This document shows, in pieces, positions 1-13,900 of a DNA stretch of 64,000 nucleotides. The position numbers and the translations under genes were made by a program. The notes beneath the pieces are model-generated. The model was given only the letters and a program-made list of their open reading frames with translations. It did not search any database and had not been told where the DNA came from. The first letter of the stretch is position 1. Each line of letters begins with the position of its first letter. Source of the stretch: Gnetum montanum (lineage: Eukaryota; Streptophyta; Gnetopsida; Gnetales; Gnetaceae); NCBI GenBank assembly GCA_015680685.1, contig MNCI01025588.1, positions 357,285 to 421,284 on the forward strand. Direction: 5' to 3'.

Positions 1-1720
1 TGTTGGAAGTTACCTTGTGAATAGGGTAGTTGTCTTGGCATTTGTTTCTTGATGACTTTTAGATTGAACATGTATGCTTCAAACTCTTACAAGTGGGCCA
101 TGATAGGACAATATCCCTTAGGATGTTCATATTGGCACACTATGCATCCTTCTTCATCTTTTGAATTGGAGGCTATTAATTCCTCAACTATAGTAACTTT
201 CCCTTTATGTTTATAATTCTCTCATCCATTATCCCTTCTTTTTCCCTTTTCTTTGTTCTTGTTTAGGGCTTGTTCAGTTTTCTCTTCCATTATCTTGAGT
301 GCAGTAGCGAATTTCTCATCTACTAAGTCCCACATTTTCTCTACCTTTTTCACAATGTCATTAACCAATTATTGGATGGGTAGAGTCTTCTTTTAAGTGA
401 CATCCTCCAAAGTTTCATCTTGTTGTTGATCACACATTATAATATCTCTTTTCCTTATTGTAGGATCTTAATTGTTTTCCTTAGCTAATTTCCTTTTCTT
501 CAATTGTCTTCTTTCTTGGCTACTTGGTATATCAATCTTTGAATTCAATGGGCTGTCATTTCTGATAATCTACCTTGCTCATATACCCCAAGAGTTTCTC
601 TAGTTTTATTTCTTAACCCATCAATAATATGTCTTAGTTGTTTTCTTTGTGAAAATTCATGGCCTGGACATCTATGTAGGAAAGAATAATATCTACCCAT
701 TATGGTGTCAAGGGCTTCATGTGTCCCTTGCTTTCATCCTTAGATTTTTTTCCTTAAATTGGACACTCTTAAATAGGTTTGATATCTATAATTGAAGAGC
801 TCTAGCATTGTACTCCATTCTCGAATCAATTCTAGTTCTAAGGATTAGTACCAGCTCTCTGCTTTCTTGACAAGTGTTCTAAGAAATAACTTTAACTTCT
901 ACCAATCATTCTCAATATTTTGAAGGGCACAAGCATCGTGGAATGCTTGAAGATGGTGCTGTGGATCTGCATTATATCCACCTTCAAATTTGGGAATGTT
1001 ATTCATATCCATTCGCTTAATGTAACTATTCCTGATGTGACTAGTAGGGATATACACTGCTTTTGTAACGTTAATCATACTTCAAGTGGCCAATAGGAGT
1101 TCTTAATGATCTTCAAGTCTATAAACTCTATTGTAGTTGTGATTCATTCGATGCTCATAGTGTTGTTTCCTTTCATCATGCTTGATGTTGTCCCTTTATT
1201 ATTCATAATCATCTTCTTTTTTTATCAGGATACCTTCTTTGATATTCATGTCTCTCATGGTCCTTATGTCTTTCCTGCTCATAGTCTTTGGGACTTTGTT
1301 CCCTCTTGTTAAGAGGAAGTAGTTGGAGAACAGTGCCAACTAGTTCTTCTTCTGTGACTTTGTGATTCATTCTCTTGTGGGTCTACAAACACTCTAGGCC
1401 TTGAGCTCTGCCTAGATTTTGAGTCTTCTACATCTCTCATCAGTGTTTCGGCAAGGGTCGACTGCAATTGTATTTTGACAAGTTCCTCTAGATGAATGAT
1501 AGATGTCTGAGAATGGGATTCATGAGTTTGGTGGAGTTTCTCCATTAAGAATGTATCATCATTTATTTCTTCCATGACAACATTGTGAGTTATTTTCTTT
1601 TCCTTATTATTCTCATGTATTATCTCCACGACAGCATTCCTTCTTAATTGTGCTTCTATGGATTGAGGTTGCTTGTAGCATTGATGATGTTGAATGTTCA
1701 GGAGGCAAAACTACATTGCT
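1..1720 (-). pseudogene. Decayed gag of element A
   Basis: The minus strand carries broken segments alignable by eye with the gag of element C: a block matching the FHDACALQNIEN region near 900-970, a block matching WYRSLE near 840-870, and a hydrophilic, Glu- and Ser-rich stretch at 1309-1629. No single frame stays open across the region. The role would be the retrotransposon capsid (Retrotrans_gag family). The copy cannot make a full-length protein. Confidence 0.7.
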
Positions 1721-1934
1721 CTGCAAATCTCTCCACCTTAGCTATTTATCCTAGTGGAAGATAAATGTGAAATTAAGATAATATGGATATGCATGAACAT
1801 ATGAAATTTTGGTTTACATGGACACACTTCAATCTTCTTCAGCATATCTTTTATCATGGCTTTTTAAGTTTCGTTGGCAAGTGGTGACTTTTCCTTAAGT
1901 GTAGAAACCATGTCACATGTTTGACAATCTTAAG

Positions 1935-1953
1935 TGTATGTGTGTGTGTGTGT
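1935..1953. repeat. (GT)n microsatellite
   Basis: A short run of alternating GT, with one TATG interruption, inside the internal region of element A. A second short GT run is near 8910 in an intron. Confidence 0.8.
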
Positions 1954-2045
1954 TAAAAAGATTGTTTAAAGATGTGAAAGATAAACTTTATGATTCTTAA
2001 TACAACGAACTCTGTAAGATCAACTACTAAGCAAACTTGACACGT

Positions 2046-2063
2046 CCTTGACAATGGCAACAA
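2046..2063 (-). promoter_or_regulatory. Primer-binding site of element A
   Basis: The reverse complement reads TTGTTGCCATTGTCAAGG. It abuts the U5 end of the LTR and is a diverged version of the TTGGCGCCGTTGCCGGGGA type (tRNA-Asp) known from Athila-lineage elements. Elements B, C and E have better copies. Confidence 0.6.
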
Positions 2064-2977
2064 TGATGAATGACTAGGTATCCCAACACTCTACCATACA
2101 AGTCACGAGTCCACACAAGTGACCAAATCGTAATTTGTGAACGAACAATGTAAGTATGCTAGAAGTTGATAATCAATTCATGAATGTTATCTTCCCACTT
2201 TGGGCTAGTAAAGTGTGAGTAATATGGTTTAGCTCTTAGTGAAATATATGATATGTTGATGTTGTAGGCTCCATTTACTCCTAACCACTTCCATAATAAA
2301 GGTGAGAATAAAATCCAAGTCTATGTGATGACAAAAATATAAATCTATTTTAGCCTATGGCGATGAACATTCATTCATAGCTTGCGAGACATGTCTTGGG
2401 CTCATGTAACCGTTATTGGGTTACCAAGTGTTATGCTACTAGGTGAACCAAGCAATAACACTACTGAGATTATCAAATAATTACACTTATACGCTCGAAA
2501 TCAATGGTACTCATTCCACCTTACTAATGGACATGGAAAAGTAAAGTACTTAAATAATGTAAAAGACTAACTAAAGTAAACATATTAAAAGAATGAAAAT
2601 TAAACTAACCACAAAAAAATAGCTAAGTAAAACAAAAAAAACTAAGTGAATGTTGCCACAAAAAAAACAATTTCAAATTTTATTTTCATTCATGAACTAT
2701 GCCCAAATATAATCCACTCAAACAAAGATTCTATTTGACTGTTTAACACCACACTACCGACATTCACTTTATCATGAGGTGTAAACTACAAAAACAAACT
2801 GTAAGAGTTTTGCTAAGGGTGGAATAAAAGTTAGTGCAACCAAGTGTTGATATTTATAAGGGTAAATAGGACCTACTACATCGCATCAACAATGATGACG
2901 TATGTAAACAATACTGTGGCTCATGTAAAATGTGCTTCATCAATATTGTTATCAACTGCTAAAGCCATTTTGCATCA
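2064..2977 (-). repeat. 5' LTR of element A
   Basis: The inner end is clear: TGATGAATG on the plus strand, next to the primer site. A TATA box (TATAAATA, minus) lies at 2858-2851. The outer boundary is uncertain. I place it at the TGCATCA ending at 2977 because related LTRs have 80-280 bp between TATA and U3 start, but an earlier GCATCA near 2889 is possible. Confidence 0.55.
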
Positions 2978-3567
2978 ACACTTTGGAATAAAAAACACAA
3001 ATAACAAAAGAAATGTTAAGCCACAATAAGTCACCATATCTAACAATAACATTCATGGTATATAGGAAACTCAGAAACTTAGATACATTTAGGATATGAC
3101 CTAGCTATGCAATTCCCTGTTCTTATAACAATGAGGTGTTAGCTTAGTAGTAAAGACTCTTGATTTGAAAGGTCCAAGTTTAATGGACCATGCTGAGTTA
3201 CAAATTGAACTACCCCCTATTATTAAAAAATATTAAAAGAAAAAAAAATAGAGGAGAAAAAAATGAAAGGCCATTGCAATTTATATTCCTCAAATTATAT
3301 TTGATACCATAAGGATGAATTAATATTATGCGTGATGTAACAGGACCGTCAAAAACTGCATTTTCCAAAACACACAGAATGGACTTGCGTAGTATTCATT
3401 GGCTTTAATACACTTGCTTTTTGCAGCAACAAGATTTGCAAAATCTTCAAAGGATCAAGAAACACGCCTCTCAGTCATTAGTAGTATTTATATACCACTT
3501 TCAGATGATTGGATACATCATAAGCCCATGTCATTTAACAAATTATCGGGAAATTCAATCCCAACCA
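2978..3567. other. Spacer between element A and the RING-CH gene
   Basis: AT-rich DNA with A-runs near 3240. It should contain the 3' UTR and poly(A) site of the minus-strand RING-CH gene, but I cannot place a convincing poly(A) signal. No gene seen. Confidence 0.5.
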
Positions 3568-6500
3568 TCAAGGCTGCAAGTTTTCCATCGTCCTCCTATG
3601 CCTTCGGTGCCATTCAGTAAATTCAACAACCAAAGCACTTATGCTCATTGAAATTCCAAATCCAGTAAATGAAGCAAGTAAAACAGCAAATATAGGTTTC
3701 AGTTCAATCTGCAATTTCAGGTTTACAGGTAAGATCAGAACAGATATCAGTAATCTACGAATAATTATAAAACCTTCAAATAAAAAACAAGAACGAAAAA
3801 TTTTCTGATTATTTACTCACCACTGAATAGAAGATGTACAGAAACAGAATAACAAGTGCAAACTGAAATGCAGAATACGCCCAGATATATTGTTTGCTCA
3901 CTGAGAAATTTTTAGAAATAATAGTCCAATCAATATTAGTAGTAATTCATCTAAAACTTTTTGGCACTGGAACACAAACCAATGCATTCATCAGCACTAA
4001 ATAAGTACGAGCTAGAACAGAATATTGCATGATTTGAAGATCATACCCATGGTTGATGCTGTAACAGATGAGAGAAAACCCAATATCAGTGCACAAGGCA
4101 AAGCAATCACAAGTGAGTGGTACTTCAACTCACTGACCTGTACATAAACCAACACATTGACAATATTTAAATAACAGAATAATTCAGTAAGTACAAATAT
4201 CATACTCTAAACTCCAATGCTCTTTACCAGAAGCTGTTCAAAAAAGCAAAAGTATGCAAGCATACTGATCATTACAAGAATGGGTACATCTCGCCATACT
4301 CTGTAGGAAATTTCATAAAGCAACTTATTAAAATCAATTTATTTATCTGTAAATTTAAAAGTGACAAGGCAGTAAGTAAAATTGAAAGGAGAATTAAAAA
4401 AAGAAAGATATATTGAAAGAATGAAGTTGTGTTCCTATGTAAAATAACCATTGAAAAACTTTATAAATTTGAATGCAATAAGTTCTCTTTGAACAATTTT
4501 GCAAAGTGCAATATCGAAATTCCGCTGTTTTACATTGAAAGATACATAAATGAGAAGCAGATATTCATTTGACTAGCATTAAGCTAATTAAAGCTTTGAA
4601 GGGAATAATTAATCTTTAGGAAGATTTTTGCACCACTATGTAAAATATAAAGGCATGTATGTGTTTGATCAACGATACGATAGCTCAAGTGGTTACAGCC
4701 ATGTCGAAGTAATGTCTACATAAAGCACTGAATTCAACAGTGACACACAAATTGCCTAGTATCTCCACAAACCGAAGGCATTACAGAAGACTCACCTATC
4801 CTGACGAATTTTGAAAGAAAATTCTCAATTATGCAGGGCAATTCAATGTCACAGAATGGATGCATTCCTCCAGGCTAGAGCCTATTTAAGTATAATTTCA
4901 AAACTGAAAATGACTGCACCATGCAAGTACAAAGGATTTCTAAAGTTGTGATATAAGAATACAGCGTTAACATCCTAAAGGCCTGGCCCGAAACTCATAC
5001 TATGGAAATCATCGTAAATCTAAAATTTGAATGATAATGTAGAGATCTGGGCACTCTAGTTAATTAATTTTTTCCATGAAGTAGCATCTAAAGCATCAAG
5101 CTCATCACAAGATCATTAGGCTGATGAATAAGATAAAAGAAAAATTGAGAATACAAACGGAATTATTCTTTAGATGAAGTAGCATATAAGCATGAAGCTC
5201 ATAGCAAGATCATTAGGCTGCTGAATAAGATAAAGGAAAGACTGAGAATACAGAAGGAATCATTCTTTCCATGAAGTAACATCTACGCGCATCAAGCTCA
5301 TAACAAGATCATTAGACTGATGAATGAGACAGAAGAAAGACTGAGGATACAGAAGGAATTAATAGAATTGTAGTTAATTACGCCTAAAAATTCATTTTCA
5401 TCTTTTAAGCTCCGGCAGAAGGATTGGCAAAGTTATTGCTTTTTATTGTTATTACGTCCAGAGACCCTTAGGATCTATTGGACAGTACTCAAGCTAAACT
5501 CAAGAGTGTCTTATGTTATGTTTATGAATATGTGTGTGATTGATCAAGAAAAAAATTTAAAAGCTGTTTTTACAATGAAAATTAACAAAGTACTGGATAC
5601 TGATAGCTTTCCAGTGAAACTTTACCAGATATATTTTAATGTTGTAAAAGGGACGTATAAGATACGAATTGCATTTCTGGTAAAGTGATCTAAGAAAAAT
5701 TGGAAAGAAAGAAATCAACTTTATGATCAAGCTGAAAGCCAACTAGTTACAACTGTCATGGTTTGCAGCAATAGGCTGGGTAGAAAATGTCGTACATAGA
5801 ACAGGATTTAGCTACCTCAAGAGACTTTCAAAATTGCAACGTTAAAAGTTGTAAATTGAGATTAGGAATAGGTTGCTACTATGAAGGTTACTCTGTTTTG
5901 TTTATTATTAGTTGGTTATGCTTCTTGGTTGATGCTTATGTTATCATGGAACCTGGATGTATTCCCCTAATTTTCTCATAAATAAAATCATGATTTTACC
6001 TGTTCTAACTTCTGAAAAAATATTGGTTTCTAGAAGAATATGGAGAGTAAGCCAAGTATTTGTCACGAAATCTAACAAATCCTAATAGAACAAATTTGCG
6101 GTAATTCCAGTGATGTAGAACCAGGTACGCTAGGTTTGTTGTTGATTAGCATAAAACTTCCAGGTATTCAAATTCCATTACCTTTATTACGTTGCCAAAA
6201 GTATCTCATAAAACTTAGTTTCTCTGTCAAACAAGCAAATTTGGTGTGACACCTACTCCATTGTATTCTAACTGTAATAAATTGATTGCTATGACCGTAT
6301 GTTGCTTGTCCAATGCAAAACATCTTAATAATTTAAAAAAAGCATGTTACGTTTAGCGATAAGGACATGATACAAACTTTACAAATAGCAAGGAAAAGAG
6401 CCGATTTCTGAAAAAGCATTAAGTAGCAGAAACAGAATTAGCACCTGAATGGTTCTGTCTGCATGTTATTATTTGTTCTGAGTTGTTGCTCTTGACTGAT

Positions 6501-9500
6501 AATATTCTGCAGTCTCAGCAGCGTCACTGGTAAATTTTGGACCTCTTGCCTGCATACATCACAAATCTTGTTTCCTTTTATTGTAAACCATTTGATAGCA
6601 CATTCCTCATGTGCAAGTGCAAGATCACCTTTGCAGCTGCATTCCATTTGCAATGTTTTGCCTCCTTCACAAAGGTCATTCCAACAGATTCTACAAATAG
6701 CTTCTTCTTCTGGAATCTTTTCACTTTCTTCTTCATTCCCTGTAATGCAAAACATCGAACATCTGTATATTCTTTAAAATGCATTTCAATGCAGTCACTT
6801 AACCTTGTAACTCTAACTGATATACTATAATAGGAATTTTATCATTCACGGAAGAAGAAGCACACCAGAATTTGCATTTGGATTTTCATTCTGTGTAGCA
6901 ACAGATGAACTTTGAATATCAGTGTGGCTAGAAGATTTGATAAGCATGAAAACCCCTGTTGATTCAGACTTCTGCAGACGCTTTCCTCTAAGATTTAATG
7001 GTAGTGAAAAGGAACGCGCAAATTTTCCTTTAAAACTTTGCCTCTGTCAATATGTACAGTATTTTAAAATTAATAAGAACTGTACATCAGGTATAAAAAT
7101 TTAAAACATTGTGAAAACGATGATCCATAATTTTTTTATGTCATCTACTGGATTCAGACAGAAAATAAAAATAAATAATTATAAAAAATTTCAGTTTAGA
7201 AAAAATGTATATCTCAATCATTGGTGTTAGCAGTTCATTATGTACCATGCAAATGACTGACCACCGAATGAATAATGTAGAAAGATAAAAAAAAAAAAAA
7301 AACCATTCAAGAATGCTTCTCTATTTTAATCTGAAAGTACAGTAAAGCTTTTCTAGCAAAAAGGCTTATAATGCCCTGTAGTCTTTCAAAAAAATGGTTA
7401 AAAAACTATTCATTTGATTGACATGTACTTCAATGAGTAATCCTTTACAGAAGACCCCCAGGAACACAATGCAGAAATGCAAAATTTTCTCATTAGTGCC
7501 ATTTTCAACACAGCATTTGGGGATTTTCAACACTCCATATGTAAAAATAATATGTTTTGACAAATTTTTTAATGCATGTTAAAATTTAAAAATTAAAAAA
7601 ATCCTTCTTTCATTTGAAGGGGAAAGTGAAAATTTTCAATTTCACCATGAAGTATAAAACAAAAATTACACTTCAATCAAAAAAACTAAGGACCATCAAA
7701 GCTGATCCCTGCTCTTTGCCAGGTCATGTTGTTTCACTTGTATACTTGTTAATTAACACCGCAACTAATCACAATTGGCTTCAACACTATTGATTTTATA
7801 GTTTTTTATTCATTGTAAGTAATTTTCTTAATAAAATTTGTTTTTGGACGTTAAGATTGAAAATGCCGCAAATTCTAACAAAACCAAAGCAGAAAATAAG
7901 CCTTTCAAACCTCCTCAGTAATGATACACGTAAAGCTTCCATTAAAAAATAATGGCTGCATCCAGGATGAATTATGATACTACTCAACAGTTCTGTCATT
8001 TATACATGTCATAACAATAAGCCATCAGGGAAATGAAAATGTGATAAGCAGGCACTAAATCAAAACTTTTTGGAAAAGAACGAAGTTAGTTGTCCAATAG
8101 ATTAATGGTTCTGCAGAAGCTTCTCAGTGTGTACCAAGGCTTCACTGATTGTAGCATTTCCTTGCTGAACATTGATGATTGCCATCATTGAATTTGTTAT
8201 TTCTTAAAACTCATCAACGTTTCTAGGAGATGCTCTGGACCTCTCCTTGAAAGTTAGTAAGACTCTAGCTTATTGCCAAGGTAAGTCTGAAGATGAAATT
8301 AACTATTCTCCTCCTTTAGGGCCCAGAGCTCCTTGTATAGTCAATTGTGTTCCAATTTTGACTAGTAAAGTTCTTGTTGAACATTTCAAGCCAACGAATC
8401 AAAACTCTGTTCTGCCACTTGCCAAGTGGGCAAAAGTAAACATAATCATGGCCCCAACATTTATGACAAAACTGATCGCAATAAAAGTGCTAACCACCAA
8501 GATCTTAAATTTCAGCATTGCCAATATTTGAAAACTGTGTGGATTGTAGCAATACCATCCTTCAAACAGCCAAGTTGCTTCGAAACATCCCAAAAGAATT
8601 GGTAAACAGTATGGATTTTGAACAAATCTAAAGCACATAAGGGAACAAAACTGCCATGGATATGATTCCTTGAATATTATGCAAGGTATTAACATAGTGC
8701 ATCACCATTAAATCTGAATAATAAATGAAAACCTACAGCATTTCGTCCAAATAAGCTTCCTAATCTAAAAAACCAGAAATTCAGTGTGTGTACTTTTCCT
8801 TGTATGGATACAGTTGGAGCTGATTATTGCTTTAGAGATTTTATAGGTTCGATGCTTCTCATCGGGTCATCATGACTTCTCTAAGCAATATGCCTCTTTT
8901 CTTTACAAGTATGTGTGTGTGTGTACGTGCAACATCTCTTGGCACATCCAAAATTATTATTAGGATCTTTAACTTTAATTAAAAAACAGGAATAAAGAAA
9001 CTATCAAATTGCCATTCCTTGGAAATGAACATTAAGTGCTTCTCTTACACTCTGCCAGGCTAAGGCCATGACAAATGGTTTTATGGACCTTTTTCTCCAT
9101 AGATTATCTACCAGGAAAGGCATCTGTCCAATGGTTGATGCAGTACTCGATTACCTATTTTATGGCATACTGTTTATCTGTTTTATAGTATACTGGTTAT
9201 GCCGTTGCTATCTAATGACTTATGGTAGTTAGCTTCTTTGTTTGACAGATGGGTGTTGGTTGGCTAGAGGCATTCTGCTTAGCATTGAAAGACCCTCTGT
9301 TGTATCTATGGTTTATAGTTTGTGTGTGTTAGACCTGTTCTTGGGCAACATGCCCTCCGAAAGTAGCATGGAAATGTACAAATTTAAATTTTTAAAATAC
9401 ACACATACATACAAAGATCATACACATACAATTGATAATATGTTAAAAATAGTTACTTTCAGCTGAAGATCAACCAAGAATCAAGTTTTGCTAAAGGTAT

Positions 9501-10981
9501 TTCTTATACACACAAATAGATAAGAAATTATGATATCAAAACAGCAAAAGCTTATTCCAAATGCACAAGGGCTCAGATGTTCGCACTTACTGAAATTTGC
9601 TCACTTTTTCCTTCATTGGGTGTTTCAGAAATTGAGCGAGACAATTTTGCAACTGGGGTAGCTGGCAGTGACGATGATTTATTGGAAGAAAATGCTGCCA
9701 AAATCTTCTTCAATGAATATGATTTCAAAGAAGGAATCCTATCTTCTATCCGTGGTGAGAAAAGTTTGTGAGATGATGCTTCATGACTCAGGAGAACACT
9801 CCTTTCCCCATCTGAAGAAGGTGTTCGGTGCTTGAAGCTTGGCCGAGGTGGTAACCCATGATGTGAACTTCCTCTTGCTGAACCTGGAGTCAGGGGAGCA
9901 TTTTTCTTGAAAGAACTTAAACTCCCATTGTGCATATAGTGTGGAGGAATTTGTAATGACAAATTTGGTCTTCGGGGCTTTGAATGAACAGTAGACGTAC
10001 TTTCTTCATGTATTTCAATTAAGCTCTCATTGCTAGACTGCATAAACGCCAAATAATATTTGTAAGGTCCTAAGTTCAACACAATTGATATATAAATGAA
10101 ATATGACGTACGATTTATCAGTAATTTCCACCGTAAACAGATTTGGATATGCCTGAAATGGTTCCAGTGCTACAGTAATACATGAAAGAAACTTAGCATT
10201 TCCTGTACTTGCTAAAACGGTTCTACATATTTAAATTTGCTTATCACACAAACCAACTACATAGATCTGTCAGCAAACAATAAGAGGACTGCTTAACATA
10301 AAACAGAATTTCTTCCGTGATATGTTATATTTAAGAAAAGTCTCACTTTGGTGTATTCAAATTTGTTAACTTGGCGTCGTGGGCCATATCGAAGATCATA
10401 ACTCAATTCTAAGTCATCGTATCATCATCCTAGCATTGTCACCATGATATAGGAGTATAGGATCCTTCTCCGCTGAATGCCTTTAACTGAAATCAACTGC
10501 ATTTAGATAAAAACGTGGGTTCACCCTCTTTCAATCACACTGCTGGGCCTTATTTATGCCCAACATTTCCCAAACCACATTGAGTCAAGATTGAAACTTA
10601 ACACTGCATCTGGCAAGAATCTATATCTTGTAACCCCAATGCCCTAAAATAAAAAAATATGATGGGAAAGTTGAATTTCAATGCAAATAAAAAGAAAACC
10701 ATGGGCCAAAATTATACAAAACAAACCATGTCTGCATACACCATTATATCAACAACCCAAAAAAATAATCAAAACAGAACAAATTTTCCGTTCCCGTGTG
10801 TGAGACTCAACGCCATGAAACGACTGAAGAGGAAAGCATTATCGCGAAATGGGCAAGAACAGAAGAGCATTAAACAAAAAACCAAAAAATAAAAAGGACA
10901 AAATAAAAAAAACAACATTTGCACTAATGTCATAGGATTGAAAACCTGCTGAAGATCTGGCATGGCTTCTTCCCTAGGCAT
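3568..10981 (-). CDS. RING-CH (MARCH-type) zinc-finger membrane protein, probable E3 ubiquitin ligase; 8 coding exons
   Basis: Exons in transcript order: 10981-10946, 10037-9591, 7043-6866, 6739-6445, 4300-4228, 4137-4047, 3900-3821, 3708-3568. All junctions are GT-AG and phases match throughout, giving 1341 nt and 446 residues. The start [12 protein letters not shown] could also be the second ATG at 10963. Residues 13-161 are a Ser/Pro-rich, basic, probably disordered region. A C4HC3 RING-CH domain follows near 230-280 (CRIC, then MECSCKG, AHEEC, CDVC). After it come about four hydrophobic segments, including [56 protein letters not shown] and [18 protein letters not shown]. This layout is that of plant RING-CH proteins. 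Family members transfer ubiquitin at endomembranes; substrate and compartment here are unknown. All metal ligands are present and no exon carries a stop. No TE is inserted in the introns. Confidence 0.92.
5070..5365. repeat. Three-copy minisatellite in intron 4 of the RING-CH gene
   Basis: Three diverged units of about 97 bp begin near 5077, 5174 and 5270. Each holds GAAGTAGCAT or a close variant, then AAGCTCAT, then ACAAGATCATTAG and a GAATACAGAAGGAAT-like tail. The units lie between coding exons and have no open frame. Confidence 0.8.
6445..6739 (-). other. Exon 4 of the RING-CH gene: RING-CH domain
   Basis: The exon carries the acidic lead SEKIPEEEA and the whole zinc-binding domain: Cys pair in CRIC, Cys pair in MECSCKG, His and Cys in AHEEC, Cys pair in CDVC. 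His in the fourth ligand position and the Trp in IKWF mark the RING-CH (RINGv) type rather than a classic RING. The exon ends in AG and the next starts with A, making the Arg of FRVWRDVP. Confidence 0.92.
7044..9590 (-). other. Long intron 2 of the RING-CH gene
   Basis: Intron of 2547 bp. It has an A-run near 7287-7304 and short open frames (for example 8247-8531) that show no recognisable domain. I see no clear transposon. A fragment near 8100-8210 could read as a decayed gag on the minus strand, but the support is weak. Confidence 0.6.
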
Positions 10982-13900
10982 CTACCGTACAATTGGGATC
11001 GAATATCTGCAAATCCAGCTGCGTATACAGAAACCCCAGAACAAGTCTTGCTCTTCTGCTGCTGTTGCAACCAAAGCAGTCGATTCCTTTCATTCATTTA
11101 TTCATCATTTATGTTGTGCAGACATCATCAGCAGCTGCACGCAGACTTATTTAATTTGTCCCTTCTTAGGCAGCTCCATGGAAGCTGCATCTATGCGCCC
11201 ACTGCCAAAAGCAACGGCAGATGCACACCATTCCTGCGCCCAAATTTGATCGTGAAATCGGAATAATGCTCATGATGATGATGATGATGATGATGGTGGG
11301 CCTGTTTCAGTAGCATCAGCTGCGAACAAACATGTCGGATTTGTCATTCTGAACCATCGTTTGCCACAATAAAAACACAACTTTGAATTCATCTTCCGCT
11401 CTACATGATTTCCGTCGTCTTGTGATTGGCCCCTGTCCTTTTCGATCATACAGGGAACGTTTGTTGCACATTCCCCATTTTCGTAATACCAAAATTGTTG
11501 GGGGTGTCAGACTTATACCAGACTTCTGCTTCCTTGTATTCACATTTGTAAGCAGCAAGGAACGGTATAATAATAATAATATATGAGTGTGAAAATGCAA
11601 CGAAACCATACATAATAAGAATTTGCGTTCGAATGGAAATGCGCATAAAAATGTGCGAATTTGACGGGTAACAATACCCTATAACAACTTTGTAATGACA
11701 TAGGGATTTGCCATTCAAAGTAAGTTTAAGTTTAAGTTATAATGTTGTCTTTCCATGATTTTTTAAGATAAAGAAAAAACACGATAGTACTTCCGTTACA
11801 TCTGTACACCAGTTGCACCCGCATCTAAATATTTGAGCTACTTAAACTCCCATTTTGTCTTTTCCAAATTCACTTAAAATATATATACACGCATATATTG
11901 TATTTATAAAATTATCTTCAACCCAAGCATGAAATTATCAAAGAACATTGCCGCAATTACAGGTAGACCTGCAATGTTGTCCCAAATGGCAAATAATTTG
12001 AACATCACACGTGAATGGTAACAAAAACGTAGCAAAAACGTTGGATCCGATAAAACACAGCATTTATTATTACAAATAGATAGCGATGAACACAAATTCA
12101 TTTCACCCTTCAAAAACACCAAATTCGTTTCATCCAAAATAGACAAATTCATAAACTTCAACGTAGCAAATGTCAAGAATACTCCAAACGCATTAAGCGA
12201 CGCCAAATTCACACCCTGGAAATGCCAGCAGATCTGTTTGTCTCACAGCTAGCCAGGTCACTTGATGGATCCTTGCACCGAAAGATGCGTATGTAATGTA
12301 TGTCATTTGAAAACAACAATTTCAAGTGCTCTACAGTGATCCTTCACATTTCTTTTTTACTGGCCGAATATAAACACTTCGAAATTATTTTCTCTCTGTC
12401 TCTCTCCACTCCTTTCATTTCTCGTTGATTGCATGCTTTAGCAGCGATTTTCATGGAAGTTGGTATTAACAGTGGACTTTGATGGATCTTCTTCAACGAA
12501 TGCCGGAGAGGTTGGAGCCTGGTTTACATGTGAAGATACAGAATGGGAAAGCTGCACTCGTTGAATAATTCAAGTCTTCATCTTTCAAACCGTCGATGGT
12601 TTCGTAAGCAACTTTGATTTTACCTCTATTTGCAGAATGTGTTTAGTCGGTGGTGTGGGAATGTGGTTGACGAATTTCAGACTAAGTTTGTCGGAATTCT
12701 GTGAGTTGTTGTAAACGTAACACCAAAGTACAGATAGACTTGTCGTAAAGCACACGCAATCAATCAATCATGGTGCTGGTTTTCAGCTTCCTGATTACAC
12801 TTGGCTTTGAAGTTTGAATTCAGATCGCGACAAGTTACAACTGTCATCATAAATTCATGATGTCTTGGAATTTTCCAACGGTCCCTCGTCAAAACGGAGC
12901 ATGGTGGATGGAACAGCGATGGTAACGAAATAATAGATATACATGGAATCGGTGAGATTCCAATGATGTCCGTTTAGAAAACAAATCACATTTTGATGTC
13001 TGAATTATCCTTTTCAAATGGTGGTTGTTCCTATGTTATACTTATCAGTTATATGGAAATCTTTTAATCCTTCCTTCAACGTACTACATGCTGTTTCTTT
13101 AATTAAGTTTTGATATTTTAGCGGAATTTAAGTAGAATATAGTGGTGTTTCAATGCACATTTAGATATTAAGCATATGACTTCATATTTGCAAATAATTC
13201 TAGCCAACAAAATTATAATGTTATTATTGGTTACATAGTATTTATTATTAATGTTACAAATCGACGTTAAATTCCAAGAAAGATAGAAATGATAATAAAC
13301 TTTACTAGATTTCCATTAATCCAACACAAAATTTTAAAGAAATCACATGATCCAACTTGAATTTGTACCAATATATATCAATATCTTTATACAAAAGTTA
13401 GGATTGGGTTAGGGATTTCCCAATCCAAATTGAATTTAACTCAACCCAACCTCGCACTAGTGCATATTTTAGCATTTAATTTTATTTTGGTCAAAAAGTC
13501 AACCACCAGTCATATGGAATGGTTGGATGTGGTACTAGTTTAGCTATATATTTATGATATATATCTGTTATTTAGGCGAGAGAATTTTTATATTTTTTAA
13601 ATTAAAAAATCTCAAATTAATTCATTAAGAATTGATTTTCCAAGGACAGAGTCCATGTTACAAAGTACTTGACCTCTTAGCAAAACTCCCAACGAAAATA
13701 ATAATTCTCATGAAAAAGTTTTCTCTTACCCCAACATTATGACTATCATTACTTATTTACAATGCCAGTGTCCATCAAAAAAAAGAAAAAAAATTCAAAA
13801 AAAATCTAATGCTAAGGTTTATCCATATTATCATTATTAAAGTGCTTGAAAACAAAAACTTTCACTGGTTGGTACTTTTGTTGTGTACATTTTGGGCTTC

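Larger units (their letters stand above)
1..2977 (-). mobile_element. Element A: 5' part of a Ty3/gypsy (Athila/Tat-like) LTR retrotransposon
   Basis: Read on the minus strand this is an LTR (about 2977 down to 2064), a primer-binding site (2063-2046) and a decayed gag running off the window start. The gag remnant resembles element C's gag (31.4-33.3 kb) in order and wording, including the WYRSLE-like block. The U5 end of the LTR is a diverged form of the end shared by elements B-E. The left part of the element, with any pol and the other LTR, lies outside the window, so no target-site duplication can be checked. Many stops and frameshifts show that it is dead. Confidence 0.8.

Noticed and set aside
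1106-1312. Plus-strand hydrophobic frame of 68 residues.
   Set aside because: It is antisense to gag of element A; T-rich antisense of a charged protein gives hydrophobic residues.
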